Shown in pieces: positions 43,568-53,472 of a stretch of 64,000 nucleotides of DNA. Below the pieces are notes generated by a model. The model was not told where the DNA came from and made no database searches. It saw only the letters and a list, made by a program, of their open reading frames with translations. Every line of letters starts with the position of its first letter. Positions within the stretch are counted from its first letter, which is position 1. The stretch is from Clostridia bacterium. Lineage in GTDB: Bacteria > Bacillota > Clostridia > Acetivibrionales > DSM-27016. A program made the translations under genes and the position numbers. Where the stretch lies: positions 1 to 64,000 of the forward strand of contig JAOAIJ010000038.1 of the NCBI GenBank assembly GCA_026414765.1. Direction: 5' to 3'.

Positions 43568-44138
43568 AATTATTTCTGAAATACTTGGTAAAAGAGTATT
43601 TCCACCGTTACATGAGCCAATCATAAAGAGGGTGATCCATACAACGGCGGATTTCGAATATGCCGATACTTTGAAAATAAGTGAAAATGCTGTAAGTAGA
43701 GCCATAGAAGCCGTCAAATCAGGCTGTAATATTGTCACAGATACACAGATGGCATATGCGGGTATAAATAAGAAAACCCTTTCAAAGTTCGGAGGCAGCG
43801 TTGAGTGCTTTATGAATGATGAAATGGTTGCCATGGAGGCTAGGGAAAGGAATGTGACCAGAGCGTCCATATGTATGGAAAAAGCAGCTGGGGACAGCAA
43901 GAATAAAATATTTGCTATAGGGAATGCCCCTACTGCTTTAATCCGTTTGTATGAATTAATAAAAGAGGGTTTGGCAGACCCTGCCGTAGTAATAGGTGTT
44001 CCTGTCGGGTTTGTGAATGTAGTTGAATCAAAGGAGCTGCTCATGAAAGCTGGTGTGCCGTATATAATTGCAGAAGGAAGAAAAGGTGGAAGCAATGTGG
44101 CGGCTGCCATAGTGAACGCAATATTATACATGATTTAG
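43503..44138 (+). CDS. cbiC: Cobalt-precorrin-8 methylmutase
   Basis: A 211-residue enzyme that moves the C-11 methyl to C-12 to give cobyrinic acid. IEKRSFEIISEIL opens the family; catalytic H46 sits in RVIHTTADFEYAD. The GTG at 43503 is the longest reasonable start (AAGGAAGC upstream); ATG 43512 is an alternative and would shorten the overlap with cbiO. Confidence 0.92.
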   Translation: MKEMLEGIETVNPQDIEKRSFEIISEILGKRVFPPLHEPIIKRVIHTTADFEYADTLKISENAVSRAIEAVKSGCNIVTDTQMAYAGINKKTLSKFGGSVECFMNDEMVAMEARERNVTRASICMEKAAGDSKNKIFAIGNAPTALIRLYELIKEGLADPAVVIGVPVGFVNVVESKELLMKAGVPYIIAEGRKGGSNVAAAIVNAILYMI

Positions 44139-44242
44139 CCGTTGAGCTGGATAAATATTATTCCTAGAACTGAATACTTCGAGTATAAGAGACTGCTAAA
44201 TTCTGCTCGGGACAAATAAATGAGTTGAATTAAGGATTTAAT
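44139..44242. repeat. Intergenic repeat-like segment between cbiC and cbiD, copy E
   Basis: A non-coding gap inside a tightly packed operon. The stretch GCTGGATAAATATTATTCCT...GAAC...CTTCGAGTATAAGAG resembles the hemL-cbiX gap at 57276-57315 (GCTGGATTTTATTTCT...GAAC...CTTTGAGTATAAGAA). Pairing in this copy is weak. Confidence 0.45.
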
Positions 44243-45370
44243 ATGGATGAATATGTTGTAATAAACGGTAAAAAGTACAGAAAGGGTTATACTACAGGGT
44301 CATGTGCAGCAGCAGCTTCAAAGGCTGCTGTCATGATGCTGGTTTTGGGAAAGCAAGTGGACAGGGTGAGTATTGATACTCCAGCCGGGGTAAGGCTTAC
44401 CCTGGATGTCACTGATGTGGCGTTTTCTCCAGGAAGTGTAAAATGCTCTGTCTTAAAAGATGGTGGAGATGACCCTGACATGACCTCTGGACTTAAGGTT
44501 TTTGCAGAAGCATACTTTTCAGGGCAAAAAGGTGTAAGGGTTTTGGCGGGGGAAGGCATTGGTACTGTTACTCTGCCCGGACTTAAGGTGGAAGCAGGGA
44601 AGCCGGCTATAAATCCTGTTCCCATGAAAATGATACTGAAGGAAGTACAGGAAGTGTTTGCCGGAGATAATGGGGTTGAAATCCTGCTAAGTGTACCCGG
44701 GGGTAGGAAAATCTCTGAAAACACCTACAATCCCAAGCTTGGCATCGTTGGGGGGATCTCGATACTGGGAACCACTGGAATAGTCACACCCATGTCGGAG
44801 GAGGCGTGGAAGGAATCGATAGCCATGGAATTAGACATTGCTGCTGCCAGAGGATACAGGAACATAGTATTCACCTTCGGAAACTATGGGGAAAACTTTG
44901 CCGTAAAGCAGCTGGGGGTTCATAAGGAAAAAGTGATAAAAATTAGCAACTTTGTGGGATATATGCTGGACAAGGCTGTACACTGCCAAATAGAGGGTAT
45001 ACTGCTTGTAGGACATCTCGGAAAGCTGATTAAGGTAGCGTCAGGGATATTTCACACACACAGCAGGGTCGCAGACGCAAGGATGGAGACTTTGAGTGCT
45101 TATGCAGCACTTGAAGGAGCTGATATTGAGTTAGTACGGAGAGTATATGCATGCAAAACAACAGACGCAGCAGCTGCCTTAATACAAGAAGCGGGTATTC
45201 CGGGAGTATTTGACAGAGTTGCAGAGAGTGCTGCAAGAAAGTGCAGAGAATATACCTTTAATAAAATCAGGTGTGGAACCGTATTGTTCAATAAAGATGA
45301 CAGCCTATTGTCAACGGATACAAATGCAAAAGAAATACTAAAAGAAATCAGGAGCTGTAATCAAGTATGA
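44243..45370 (+). CDS. cbiD: Cobalt-precorrin-5B C1-methyltransferase
   Basis: A 375-residue SAM-dependent enzyme of the anaerobic corrin pathway. The N-terminus YRKGYTTGSCAAAASKAAVM and GISILGTTGIVTPMSEEAWK are diagnostic of CbiD. It indicates the early-cobalt (anaerobic) route. It overlaps cbiET by 4 bp. Confidence 0.94.
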   Translation: MDEYVVINGKKYRKGYTTGSCAAAASKAAVMMLVLGKQVDRVSIDTPAGVRLTLDVTDVAFSPGSVKCSVLKDGGDDPDMTSGLKVFAEAYFSGQKGVRVLAGEGIGTVTLPGLKVEAGKPAINPVPMKMILKEVQEVFAGDNGVEILLSVPGGRKISENTYNPKLGIVGGISILGTTGIVTPMSEEAWKESIAMELDIAAARGYRNIVFTFGNYGENFAVKQLGVHKEKVIKISNFVGYMLDKAVHCQIEGILLVGHLGKLIKVASGIFHTHSRVADARMETLSAYAALEGADIELVRRVYACKTTDAAAALIQEAGIPGVFDRVAESAARKCREYTFNKIRCGTVLFNKDDSLLSTDTNAKEILKEIRSCNQV

Positions 45371-46617
45371 GCACAAAGATAAATGTAGTGGGAATCGGGC
45401 CTGGAGACAGGGAATACATCCTGCCGGCAGTCCAAAAAACAGTTGAAAACAGTGATGTTATCATAGGCGGAAAAAGGAATCTGGAGCTGTTTAGTCATTT
45501 GAACAAGGAAAAAGTTACTGTCGGAAACAATCTGGAGGAAATCTGCAAGTATATAGAAGCCAATGGCAGCACTAAGACTGTAACTGTCCTGGCTTCAGGT
45601 GATCCGGGAATATACAGTATTGCAGAATACTTGAAAAACAGGTTGCAGGGAATTGAGCTTGAGATGCTTCCAGGAATCAGCTCTTTTCAATACCTTTGCT
45701 CAAAAATGAAAACAAGCTGGCAGGATATACGTATTGTAAGCCTGCATGGACGCAATGAGGAAAATCTAGCCGGCATCATAAGAAAAAATAAAAAGGCTGC
45801 TGTTTTCACAGGAGGGGATCAGCTTCCGCATATGATTTGCAGAGATCTGATCCGTGAAGGTCTGGGTCATGTACAGGTCACAGTAGGCGAAAACCTTTCC
45901 TACCCTGAAGAGAGGATTGTTACAGGGATGCCTGCTGAAATATGTGACATGAGCTTTGAGAGTCTCTGCATCATGTTGGTGCAAAACGATAGAACGACTG
46001 AAAGCTGTAAGCATTGCTGGCCTTTTTCAACTGCAGGTATACCTGATGATATGTTTATAAGGGATACTATCCCGATGACAAAGGAGGAAATCAGGGCAGT
46101 CACCCTGTCCAAGCTGAGGCTGAGGGAGAATGATACTGTATTTGATATTGGGGCCGGAACAGGCTCGGTATCTGTAGAATGTGGCATAAGATGTCCCGGA
46201 GGAAGAGTCTACGCTGTTGAAAAGAACCCGGGTGCAATTGATTTGATACGAAGGAATATAGATAAATTCAGTCTTAATAATGTATGGGTTATCGAAGGTG
46301 AGGCACCGGGCACACTTGCAGACCTGCCCGAACCGGACAGGGTATTCATAGGCGGATCATCGGGGAAAATGGGAGACTTGCTGGAGTGGATAACTGGCTT
46401 CGGAAAGCCTGTTAGAGTTGTTGTAAACGCTATAGCGATAGAGTCAGTACATGAAGTGATAAAAGCAATGGAAGAAAAGGGGTTTTCAGAAACAGACATA
46501 GTAAATGTATCAGTTGCGAGGAGTAGGATTGCTGGAGGAAAACACCTTATGCAGGCAATTAATCCTGTTTATATCATTAGCGGGGAATATGGGGGTGCCA
46601 AGGGTGAAAACGTATAG
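45367..46617 (+). CDS. cbiET: Fused precorrin-6B/7 methyltransferases CbiE-CbiT
   Basis: A 416-residue fusion. Residues 1-205 are CbiE (C5 methylation: INVVGIGPGDREYI, VLASGDPGIY). Residues about 215-405 are CbiT (C15 methylation and C12 decarboxylation: PMTKEEIRAVTLSKL, FDIGAGTGSVSVE). In the aerobic pathway the same fusion is called CobL; in the anaerobic pathway the two are often separate genes. Confidence 0.93.
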   Translation: MSTKINVVGIGPGDREYILPAVQKTVENSDVIIGGKRNLELFSHLNKEKVTVGNNLEEICKYIEANGSTKTVTVLASGDPGIYSIAEYLKNRLQGIELEMLPGISSFQYLCSKMKTSWQDIRIVSLHGRNEENLAGIIRKNKKAAVFTGGDQLPHMICRDLIREGLGHVQVTVGENLSYPEERIVTGMPAEICDMSFESLCIMLVQNDRTTESCKHCWPFSTAGIPDDMFIRDTIPMTKEEIRAVTLSKLRLRENDTVFDIGAGTGSVSVECGIRCPGGRVYAVEKNPGAIDLIRRNIDKFSLNNVWVIEGEAPGTLADLPEPDRVFIGGSSGKMGDLLEWITGFGKPVRVVVNAIAIESVHEVIKAMEEKGFSETDIVNVSVARSRIAGGKHLMQAINPVYIISGEYGGAKGENV

Positions 46618-47323
46618 TAACGGTAAGCTGTATGGAATCGGAGTAGGCCCGGGAGACCCTGAGCTTATTACCGTAAAAGCAAAAAAGATACTGGAACAGG
46701 TGAAATATATAGCTGTACCAAAAACTGCCGCGGATAAGCGCAGTCTGGCTCTGACAATTGCGGAGGGCATAGTAGGGGCGGGAAAAAAGATCCTTGAGCT
46801 GCTTTTTCCTATGAGCTATGATGAAAAGCTTCTTAGTGAAAGCTGGAACGATGCTATAGTACAAATAAGGGAAAAACTTGATGAAGGTGAGGATGTAGCG
46901 TTTATCACCTTGGGAGACCCTACGGTTTACAGTACTTATATCTATATGCACAAGGTACTCAAACAGCAGGGATATGAAACTGAAATCATACCTGGAGTAA
47001 CGTCCTTCTGTGCTTCTGCCGCAAGGGCAGGGATAAGCCTTGGAGAAAACAAGGAAACAATTGCGGTGATACCCTCGGCGTATGAGTGCGAAAACCTGGA
47101 GGAGATTCTGGATACCTTTGACAATGTCATTTTGATGAAGGTTTCAAAAAACTTTCCGAAGCTTAAAGAATGTCTCAAAAACAAAGGGCTGCTTGATAAG
47201 GCTGTACTTGTAAGCCGGTGCGGGCTTCCGGACGAATCTTTAGAACTCGATGTGGGTGCAGTAGAGAGCGGCAAGTTAAGCTATTTTACAACAATGATTA
47301 TAAAAAAGAGCGGGGTAGATTAA
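46589..47323 (+). CDS. cbiL: Cobalt-factor II C20-methyltransferase
   Basis: A 244-residue tetrapyrrole methylase. GKLYGIGVGPGDPELITVKA, FITLGDPTVYSTY and EIIPGVTSFCASAARAGI are typical of CbiL. ATG 46589 (GCGGGG upstream) and GTG 46604 are both plausible starts; the open frame back to 46505 lies within cbiET and is unlikely. Confidence 0.9.
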   Translation: MGVPRVKTYSNGKLYGIGVGPGDPELITVKAKKILEQVKYIAVPKTAADKRSLALTIAEGIVGAGKKILELLFPMSYDEKLLSESWNDAIVQIREKLDEGEDVAFITLGDPTVYSTYIYMHKVLKQQGYETEIIPGVTSFCASAARAGISLGENKETIAVIPSAYECENLEEILDTFDNVILMKVSKNFPKLKECLKNKGLLDKAVLVSRCGLPDESLELDVGAVESGKLSYFTTMIIKKSGVD

Positions 47324-47326
47324 GCT

Positions 47327-48079
47327 ATGGTCTATTTTATAGGGGCAGGACCGGGAGACCCGGAGCTGATAACCGTAAAAGGAAAAAAACTCATTGAACA
47401 GGCGGATGTAGTTATATATGCAGGTTCACTGGTGAATGAAGAGGTTTTGAAGGATGTAAAAGAGGGGTGTACCATATATAACAGTGCTGAAATGACTCTG
47501 GAAGAGGTAATAGGTGTGATGGAGCAGGAGACTGCTGGAAACAGGCTGGTAGCCAGGGTACATACAGGTGACCCGTCAATATATGGTGCTGTCCGTGAGC
47601 AGATGGATGAACTGGATAAGAGGAATATCGGATATGAAATCATACCTGGAGTAAGCAGTTTCCTTGCAGCAGCAGCATCTCTCCGGAAGGAATATACCTT
47701 ACCCGGTGTGACACAGACTGTCATACTTACAAGGATGGAGGGGAGGACTGAGGTGCCGGGTAAAGAAAGCATAGAGGCACTTGCAGCACATAAGGCTACC
47801 ATGGCCATCTTCCTGAGTGTCGGTATGATTGATTCATTAGTAGAAAAGCTTAAAGCCGGTTATGGGGAGAATACACCCGTTGCAGTAGTATATAAGGCTT
47901 CATGGCCTGAACAGAAGATAGTAAAGGGAATACTTCAAAACATAGCAGAGCTTGTCAAAAAAGAGGGTATCAGGAAAACTGCCCTAGTGGTTGTAGGAGA
48001 TTTCCTTGGTGATGAATATGAGCTGTCAAAGCTTTATGATAAAAGTTTTACACATGAATACAGGAGTGCAAGGGAATGA
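47327..48079 (+). CDS. cbiF: Cobalt-precorrin-4 C11-methyltransferase
   Basis: A 250-residue tetrapyrrole methylase. VYFIGAGPGDPELITVKGKK, YAGSLVNEEVL and HTGDPSIYGAVREQMDEL fit CbiF/CobM. It starts 3 bp after cbiL and overlaps cbiG by 4 bp. Confidence 0.92.
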   Translation: MVYFIGAGPGDPELITVKGKKLIEQADVVIYAGSLVNEEVLKDVKEGCTIYNSAEMTLEEVIGVMEQETAGNRLVARVHTGDPSIYGAVREQMDELDKRNIGYEIIPGVSSFLAAAASLRKEYTLPGVTQTVILTRMEGRTEVPGKESIEALAAHKATMAIFLSVGMIDSLVEKLKAGYGENTPVAVVYKASWPEQKIVKGILQNIAELVKKEGIRKTALVVVGDFLGDEYELSKLYDKSFTHEYRSARE

Positions 48080-49140
48080 AAACTGCCATAATTGCCCTTA
48101 CAAAAGGTGGAAGCGAGCTGGCTGTGAAGATAGGTCCCCATATAGGAGCTCACATGTATCTGAAAAAAGAATTCATATTACCAGACATGAAAGATGCAGG
48201 CAATATATTTACAATAGACAACGGTCTGGCTACATTAATAAAAGAGGTATTTCACCGGTATGAAGCTCTCATATTCATTATGGCATGTGGAATAGTTGTG
48301 AGGATTATAGCTCCGTATATAGGGTCAAAGACGACAGATCCGGCGGTAGTAGTCATGGATGAAAAAGGTAAGCATATAATCAGCCTGCTTTCAGGACATT
48401 TGGGAGGGGCAAACCGGATGGCGGAACGTATTGCCGGAGTCACAGGCGGAACCGCAGTGATTACAACGGCTACTGACATAAATGATATCGTAGCCTTTGA
48501 TATGTTTGCTATAGAAAACAATTGCAGTATTGAAAATATACATAACTTGAAGTATATCAGCGCAGAGCTGGTGAATGGCGGCAGGATAGGGCTTTATACG
48601 GATTGCAGGCTTGAAGGATCAATGCCTGGCAACATAATCCTCTCAAATGACATAGAATTCAGCGGACAAAAGGATATCACCTGCCGGGTCATACTGTCAA
48701 GCAGAACTGGTATTGAGCCAGGAGAAAAGAGGCTGTTGTTTGTCAGACCCAGGAATCTGGTGCTTGGCATAGGCTGTAGAAGGCATACTTCAAAAAAAGA
48801 GATCGAGCTGGCAGTGCAGGACTTTATGAAAAGAAACAACAGGAGTCATTCGTCGATCAAATGTCTTGCTACAATAGACTTGAAGAAGGATGAGAAGGGT
48901 TTGCTGGAATTCTGTGAAGAACACGGGCTGGAGCTGAAAATAGTGCCCCGGGAAGCTATAGAAAGTATGGAAGGAAACTTTATACATTCGGATTTTGTGA
49001 AAGAAAAGGTAGGAGTGGCAGGTGTGGCAGAGCCCTGTGCTGTAATCGGATCTTCAGGGGGAAGGTTGATCAGAGGGAAGACAGTGTACAAAGGAATTAC
49101 CCTTGCACTGGCGGAAGAAGAGAAGGTGTATCGGATATGA
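48076..49140 (+). CDS. cbiG: Cobalt-precorrin-5A hydrolase
   Basis: A 354-residue enzyme opening the delta-lactone of cobalt-precorrin-5A and releasing acetaldehyde. Residues about 50-130 include VRIIAPYIGSKTTDPAVVVM and LSGHLGGANRMAERIA; the C-terminal domain has LGIGCRRHTSKKEIE and VGVAGVAEPCA. CbiG is specific to the anaerobic route. Confidence 0.93.
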   Translation: MKTAIIALTKGGSELAVKIGPHIGAHMYLKKEFILPDMKDAGNIFTIDNGLATLIKEVFHRYEALIFIMACGIVVRIIAPYIGSKTTDPAVVVMDEKGKHIISLLSGHLGGANRMAERIAGVTGGTAVITTATDINDIVAFDMFAIENNCSIENIHNLKYISAELVNGGRIGLYTDCRLEGSMPGNIILSNDIEFSGQKDITCRVILSSRTGIEPGEKRLLFVRPRNLVLGIGCRRHTSKKEIELAVQDFMKRNNRSHSSIKCLATIDLKKDEKGLLEFCEEHGLELKIVPREAIESMEGNFIHSDFVKEKVGVAGVAEPCAVIGSSGGRLIRGKTVYKGITLALAEEEKVYRI

Positions 49141-50399
49141 ATATTCTTGTAATAGGTGTGAATTATAAGCAGACACCTCTGGAAATAAGAGAAAAGCTCT
49201 GCTTTAATACGGATGAACAAAGAAATGCTTTAGCTGAGATGGTCGGGCTCGAGGATGTGGATGAATGCGTGATCCTTTCTACCTGCAACAGGACTGAGGT
49301 TTATATATACTCCGATAATCCCTATTTTGACAGTAGTATCATAGAGAAAAAGGTATGTAGGATAAAAGGCTTGGAGATATATGATCTAAAAAAATATTTC
49401 TATATATACAGCAGTGCAAGAGCAGTAAAACACCTGTTTAAAGTAGCCAGTGGCCTCGACTCAATGATTATGGGGGAGGACCAGATACTAAGGCAGGTCA
49501 AGGATGCCTACGACCTTGCACTGGAGGTACGGTCCAGTGGGAATATACTGAATACCCTGTTCAGGGAAGGGATTACTGCTGCCAAGAAGGTGAAGACTTT
49601 TACCGAGCTGTCGAAAAATTCCGTTTCAGTAGGCACTCATGCAGTAAAGCTGCTCGAAAAAGTGTTCAACGATGGCTTGAAGCATAAGACTGCCCTGGTC
49701 ATAGGCGCAGGGAAAATAGGTGCCATTGCACTGAAGAATTTGCTTTCAGCAGGAATAGGAAGAGTCTATGTGACAAACAGAACTCTAATGAAAGCGCAGG
49801 ATATTTCAAAAGGTTATAATAATGTAGACGCGGTGGATTATAATATGCGGTATTCAGTCATGAATGACTGCGATATAGTAATAAGCTCTACAAACAGCCC
49901 ACACTATACGGTTACAAAAGACCTGCTTGAAAAATCCGTTAAAGACAAGACGGAAAGAGTATTTATGGATCTGGCGGTACCAAGGGATATAGATGTGGAT
50001 ATAAAAACCATTCCTTGGGTCAGATATTTCAATATTGACGATTTGCAGCTTGAAGTTGATAAAAACTTGGACAAAAGGCTTTTAGAAGTTTCCAAAGCGG
50101 AGGAAATCATCCAGGAGCAGGTAACGGATTTTGAAAAATGGTATGAATTCAGAAGTGTACTGCCTATAGTCAAAGATATACAGAAGTTTACCGAAGACCT
50201 GATGAACGAAAAAATGGACAGCACTCTGGCGAGACTGAAAAGTGCAAGTGAAGCAGATAAGGAAATGGTGAGGATTTCTGTTGAGAACATAGTCAATGAG
50301 ATCTTAGACAAATTCATATACAATATAAGAAATTGTGGCAGTAAAGAGGACATGCAGGTCTACTTCCGCTGCCTCAGTGATGTAATAAAGGAGAATTGA
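49137..50399 (+). CDS. hemA: Glutamyl-tRNA reductase
   Basis: A 420-residue enzyme making glutamate-1-semialdehyde, the first committed step of the C5 route. The catalytic cysteine is C50 in STCNRTEVY; ASGLDSMIMGEDQILRQVK and the NADPH fold (VIGAGKIG at about 190) are intact, followed by a C-terminal dimerisation region. Its place within the cbi genes puts precursor supply under the same B12 control. It overlaps cbiG by 4 bp. Confidence 0.94.
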   Translation: MNILVIGVNYKQTPLEIREKLCFNTDEQRNALAEMVGLEDVDECVILSTCNRTEVYIYSDNPYFDSSIIEKKVCRIKGLEIYDLKKYFYIYSSARAVKHLFKVASGLDSMIMGEDQILRQVKDAYDLALEVRSSGNILNTLFREGITAAKKVKTFTELSKNSVSVGTHAVKLLEKVFNDGLKHKTALVIGAGKIGAIALKNLLSAGIGRVYVTNRTLMKAQDISKGYNNVDAVDYNMRYSVMNDCDIVISSTNSPHYTVTKDLLEKSVKDKTERVFMDLAVPRDIDVDIKTIPWVRYFNIDDLQLEVDKNLDKRLLEVSKAEEIIQEQVTDFEKWYEFRSVLPIVKDIQKFTEDLMNEKMDSTLARLKSASEADKEMVRISVENIVNEILDKFIYNIRNCGSKEDMQVYFRCLSDVIKEN

Positions 50400-50404
50400 A
50401 CCTC

Positions 50405-51139
50405 ATGTCAAAGATATTTGTAGTTGGGTTAGGGCCGGGAAATGCAGAGGATATGACGCCAAGGGCAAAATCTGCTATAGAAGGCGCAGACATTATTATA
50501 GGATATAATACTTATGTTGATTTGATAAGAGAGATTTTCCCCGGTAAGCAGTTTGTAAGTTCGGGTATGACAAGAGAGGTTGAACGGTGCGAATTGGTAC
50601 TTGAAAAAGCATTGGAGGGCAATACTGTAGCCCTCATAAGCAGCGGGGACAGCGGAATATACGGAATGGCAGGCATCATGCTGGAGGTAGTTAACAAATC
50701 AGGCAGGAATGTGCCTATGGAGATCATTCCCGGAATAACTGCCGCTACTGCAGCAGCAGCAGTTCTGGGGGCACCGGTCATGCATGACTTTGCAGTAATC
50801 AGCTTAAGCGATCTTATGACGCCATTGGAGCAGATTTATAGAAGGATTGAATATGCCGCCCAGGGAGATTTTGTCATATGCCTGTATAATCCCAGGAGCA
50901 AGGGCAGAATCGACTATATTGACACTGCAAGAGATGTCATTTTGAAATACAGGGAGATATCGACACCGGTGGGTATAGTAAGGAATGCCGGAAGGGAAAA
51001 TGAAGAATACGGGATAACGACACTGGAAAAAATGCTTGATTTTGAAATAGACATGTTTACTACTGTTATTATAGGAAATTCGGCTACTTACATTAAAAAC
51101 GGCAGGATAATAACTCCGAGAGGATACAAGATTAATTGA
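50405..51139 (+). CDS. cbiH: Cobalt-precorrin-3 C17-methyltransferase (ring contraction)
   Basis: A 244-residue enzyme. FVVGLGPGNAEDMTPRAKSA, VALISSGDSGIYGMAG and DFAVISLSDLMTPLEQI match CbiH/CobJ, which methylates C17 and contracts the ring. ATG 50405 is preferred over the TTG at 50396, which overlaps the hemA stop. No C-terminal Fe-S extension is present. Confidence 0.92.
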   Translation: MSKIFVVGLGPGNAEDMTPRAKSAIEGADIIIGYNTYVDLIREIFPGKQFVSSGMTREVERCELVLEKALEGNTVALISSGDSGIYGMAGIMLEVVNKSGRNVPMEIIPGITAATAAAAVLGAPVMHDFAVISLSDLMTPLEQIYRRIEYAAQGDFVICLYNPRSKGRIDYIDTARDVILKYREISTPVGIVRNAGRENEEYGITTLEKMLDFEIDMFTTVIIGNSATYIKNGRIITPRGYKIN

Positions 51140-51177
51140 CAATTTAAAAAGAATTAGTTTGAGAGGGGGGATTGCCA

Positions 51178-51948
51178 ATGGCTAGAATAATGGTAATTGC
51201 AGGGACTGCCGATGCAAGAGAACTTATCAGCGAACTTCTGAAGCATGGAACAGAAGTCCTTGCAACTGTTGCTACGGGATACGGCAGAGAACTGCTTGAT
51301 ACTCACCCGAAGCTGGAAGTCAATACCGGTAAACTGAATTCCCCTGAAATGAAAACTCTCATCAGTGACAGAAGGATAGACTGTATTGTAGACGCTTCCC
51401 ATCCTTTTGCCAGGGAAGTATCCGTAAATGCAATAGAGGCAGGCAATGAAGAAGGAATTCCATATATAAGATTTGAGAGAGCGTGTTTAAATACAGAGGT
51501 TGATAACATCATCAGAGTTAAGGATTTTGAAGCAGCTTCTTATGAGGCTTCAAAAATCGCCGGTAATATTTTTCTTACCATTGGTACAAATAACCTGAAG
51601 TACTTTAAAGAAAAACTACCGGATTTTAGTAAAAGGGTTTTTGCAAGAATACTTCCAGACAGCCGGATGATTTTAAAGTGTGAAGAGGCAGGGCTGACAG
51701 CGGGGAACATCATGGCGATAAAAGGCCCCTTTTCCGTGGAAATGAATCTGGAGATGTTAAAGCACTGCAATGCTTCGGCGATTGTAACCAAGGAAAGCGG
51801 AGAAACAGGCGGGACGGAGGAAAAGCTGAGAGCTGCGGCCATAATGGGTATTCCTGTTATTTTGATTGAACGCCCTGAGATAGATTATGGGACAAAAGTA
51901 AGTAGTGTCGAAGAGGTACTTAAACTTGTGGAGGGTATCGTGAAATGA
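51178..51948 (+). CDS. cbiJ: Cobalt-precorrin-6A reductase
   Basis: A 256-residue NADH-dependent reductase. ARIMVIAGTADARELISELL and DASHPFAREVSVNAIEA are typical of CbiJ/CobK, as is TGGTEEKLRAA near the C-terminus. GAGGGGGGATTGCC precedes the ATG. It overlaps the next gene by 4 bp. Confidence 0.9.
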   Translation: MARIMVIAGTADARELISELLKHGTEVLATVATGYGRELLDTHPKLEVNTGKLNSPEMKTLISDRRIDCIVDASHPFAREVSVNAIEAGNEEGIPYIRFERACLNTEVDNIIRVKDFEAASYEASKIAGNIFLTIGTNNLKYFKEKLPDFSKRVFARILPDSRMILKCEEAGLTAGNIMAIKGPFSVEMNLEMLKHCNASAIVTKESGETGGTEEKLRAAAIMGIPVILIERPEIDYGTKVSSVEEVLKLVEGIVK

Positions 51949-52592
51949 CTGCATTTCCTCTTTTTGTTGATTTGAAAGGGAAAAAATGTGTTGTGGCAGG
52001 CGGCGGAAAGGTAGCTGCCAGAAAAATCGAAACACTGGTGCTTTTTAACGCAGAGATAACAGTGGTAAGCCCCCAGGTGACAGAAAGTATAGTTGAGCAG
52101 GAGAGGCTTGGAAAACTGGCCTATAGAGAAAAACCGTATTCCGATACTGATATTGAAGGGGCATTCCTTGTAGTGGCAGCGACCTCCAGCAGGCAGGTAA
52201 ATGACAAGATATATGAGGATGCGGTAAGCAGGGGAATATTTGTAAATGTAGCAGACAGTCCGGAAAAATGTACATTTATTTTCCCGTCGGTAGTAAAAAG
52301 GGATGAGCTGGTAATAGGAATCTGTACCTCCGGCAATTACCCTCTGCTATCAAAATCTGTCAGGGAGAAGTTGGACAATATGCTCCCCCGAAACCTGGAT
52401 GGAAGAGTAAACGGGATATTGGGGGAGTATCGCCGGAAAGCACTTGACAAAATGAAAAACGAGGAAAAGAGACAGGAGTTTCTGAAAAAGATGCTGGATG
52501 AGGTCTTATCTGATGAATTGTCAGATATTGAACCATTACGGGCGAAAATAGAAAAGATTTTTGGAGATTATGAAAATGAAAAAGATAGTTAG
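51945..52592 (+). CDS. Precorrin-2 dehydrogenase (Met8/CysG N-terminal type)
   Basis: A 215-residue protein oxidising precorrin-2 to sirohydrochlorin (factor II). The NAD loop VVAGGGKVAARKIETL lies near the N-terminus; FPLFVDLKGKKC and CTSGNYPLLSKSVREKL are family features. Met8-type proteins may also chelate metal, but cbiX here probably inserts cobalt. No CobA domain is fused; CobA is in the hemD fusion below. Confidence 0.9.
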   Translation: MTAFPLFVDLKGKKCVVAGGGKVAARKIETLVLFNAEITVVSPQVTESIVEQERLGKLAYREKPYSDTDIEGAFLVVAATSSRQVNDKIYEDAVSRGIFVNVADSPEKCTFIFPSVVKRDELVIGICTSGNYPLLSKSVREKLDNMLPRNLDGRVNGILGEYRRKALDKMKNEEKRQEFLKKMLDEVLSDELSDIEPLRAKIEKIFGDYENEKDS

Positions 52593-53472
52593 AGTCGGAA
52601 CCAGGGAGAGCAATCTTGCTGTAGTCCAGAGCAAATGGGTGATCAATGAGATAAAAAGAAAGTTTCCGGATATTGAGTTTGAGCTTGTAGGTATCAAAAC
52701 CAGCGGAGATGCGATACTTGACCAGAGACTCGATAAGATAGGCGGTAAGGGCCTTTTTATAAAGGAATTGGAGAATGCATTAATCAAAGGAACTATAGAT
52801 ATAGCTGTCCACAGCATGAAGGATATGCCTGCAGAAATTCCTGATGAACTTGTAATCGCTGCCGTATCCGGTAGAGAGGATCCCAGGGATGTGCTTATCA
52901 CTTCCTGCGGTAAAACACTGGATGAGCTTGATAAAAATGCGGTACTAGGTACAAGCAGCATCCGCAGGGAGATACAGATATTACAGAAAAGACCGGACTT
53001 AAATATTAAGACCTTGAGGGGTAATGTGCTTACAAGACTGGATAAGCTGCTGAATAATGAGTATGATGCGATAGTGCTTGCAATGGCAGGTCTAAAGCGC
53101 TTAGGACTGGAAGAAAAATGTGTTCAGGCTTTTAGTGTGGAAGAAATGATTCCTGCTGTAGGCCAGGGTGCTCTCGCAATAGAAGCAAGAAAAGGCGAGG
53201 ATTTGTCATATCTCATGGACAGCGTCCATGATGCAGACACAGCGCTGGCAGTGACTGCTGAGAGGGCTTATATGCTCAGGCTGAATGGAGGCTGTACTAC
53301 TCCTATAGCAGCACATGCGGTAATAGAAGTGGATAGGATGAGGCTTTACGGTATGTACGCTTCCGGCGAAAAATCCGGGGTCATTAGAAAATATATTGAA
53401 GGGAACAAGCAGGAAGCGGCAGCTTTAGGCGGAAAACTGGCGGGTATGATGATGGAACGGGGGAAAGTTTGA
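52576..53472 (+). CDS. hemC: Hydroxymethylbilane synthase
   Basis: A 298-residue porphobilinogen deaminase. VRVGTRESNLAVVQSKWV, DIAVHSMKDMPAEIP and C240 in LNGGCTTPIAAHA, which binds the dipyrromethane cofactor, are intact. The ATG at 52576 is 9 nt from GGAG; ATG 52570 is too close. The start overlaps the preceding gene by 17 bp. Confidence 0.94.
   Translation: MKKIVRVGTRESNLAVVQSKWVINEIKRKFPDIEFELVGIKTSGDAILDQRLDKIGGKGLFIKELENALIKGTIDIAVHSMKDMPAEIPDELVIAAVSGREDPRDVLITSCGKTLDELDKNAVLGTSSIRREIQILQKRPDLNIKTLRGNVLTRLDKLLNNEYDAIVLAMAGLKRLGLEEKCVQAFSVEEMIPAVGQGALAIEARKGEDLSYLMDSVHDADTALAVTAERAYMLRLNGGCTTPIAAHAVIEVDRMRLYGMYASGEKSGVIRKYIEGNKQEAAALGGKLAGMMMERGKV

Noticed and set aside
43487-44131. 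214-codon minus-strand ORF opposite cbiC
   Set aside because: CbiC is certain on the plus strand. The minus frame is a long shadow caused by codon bias.
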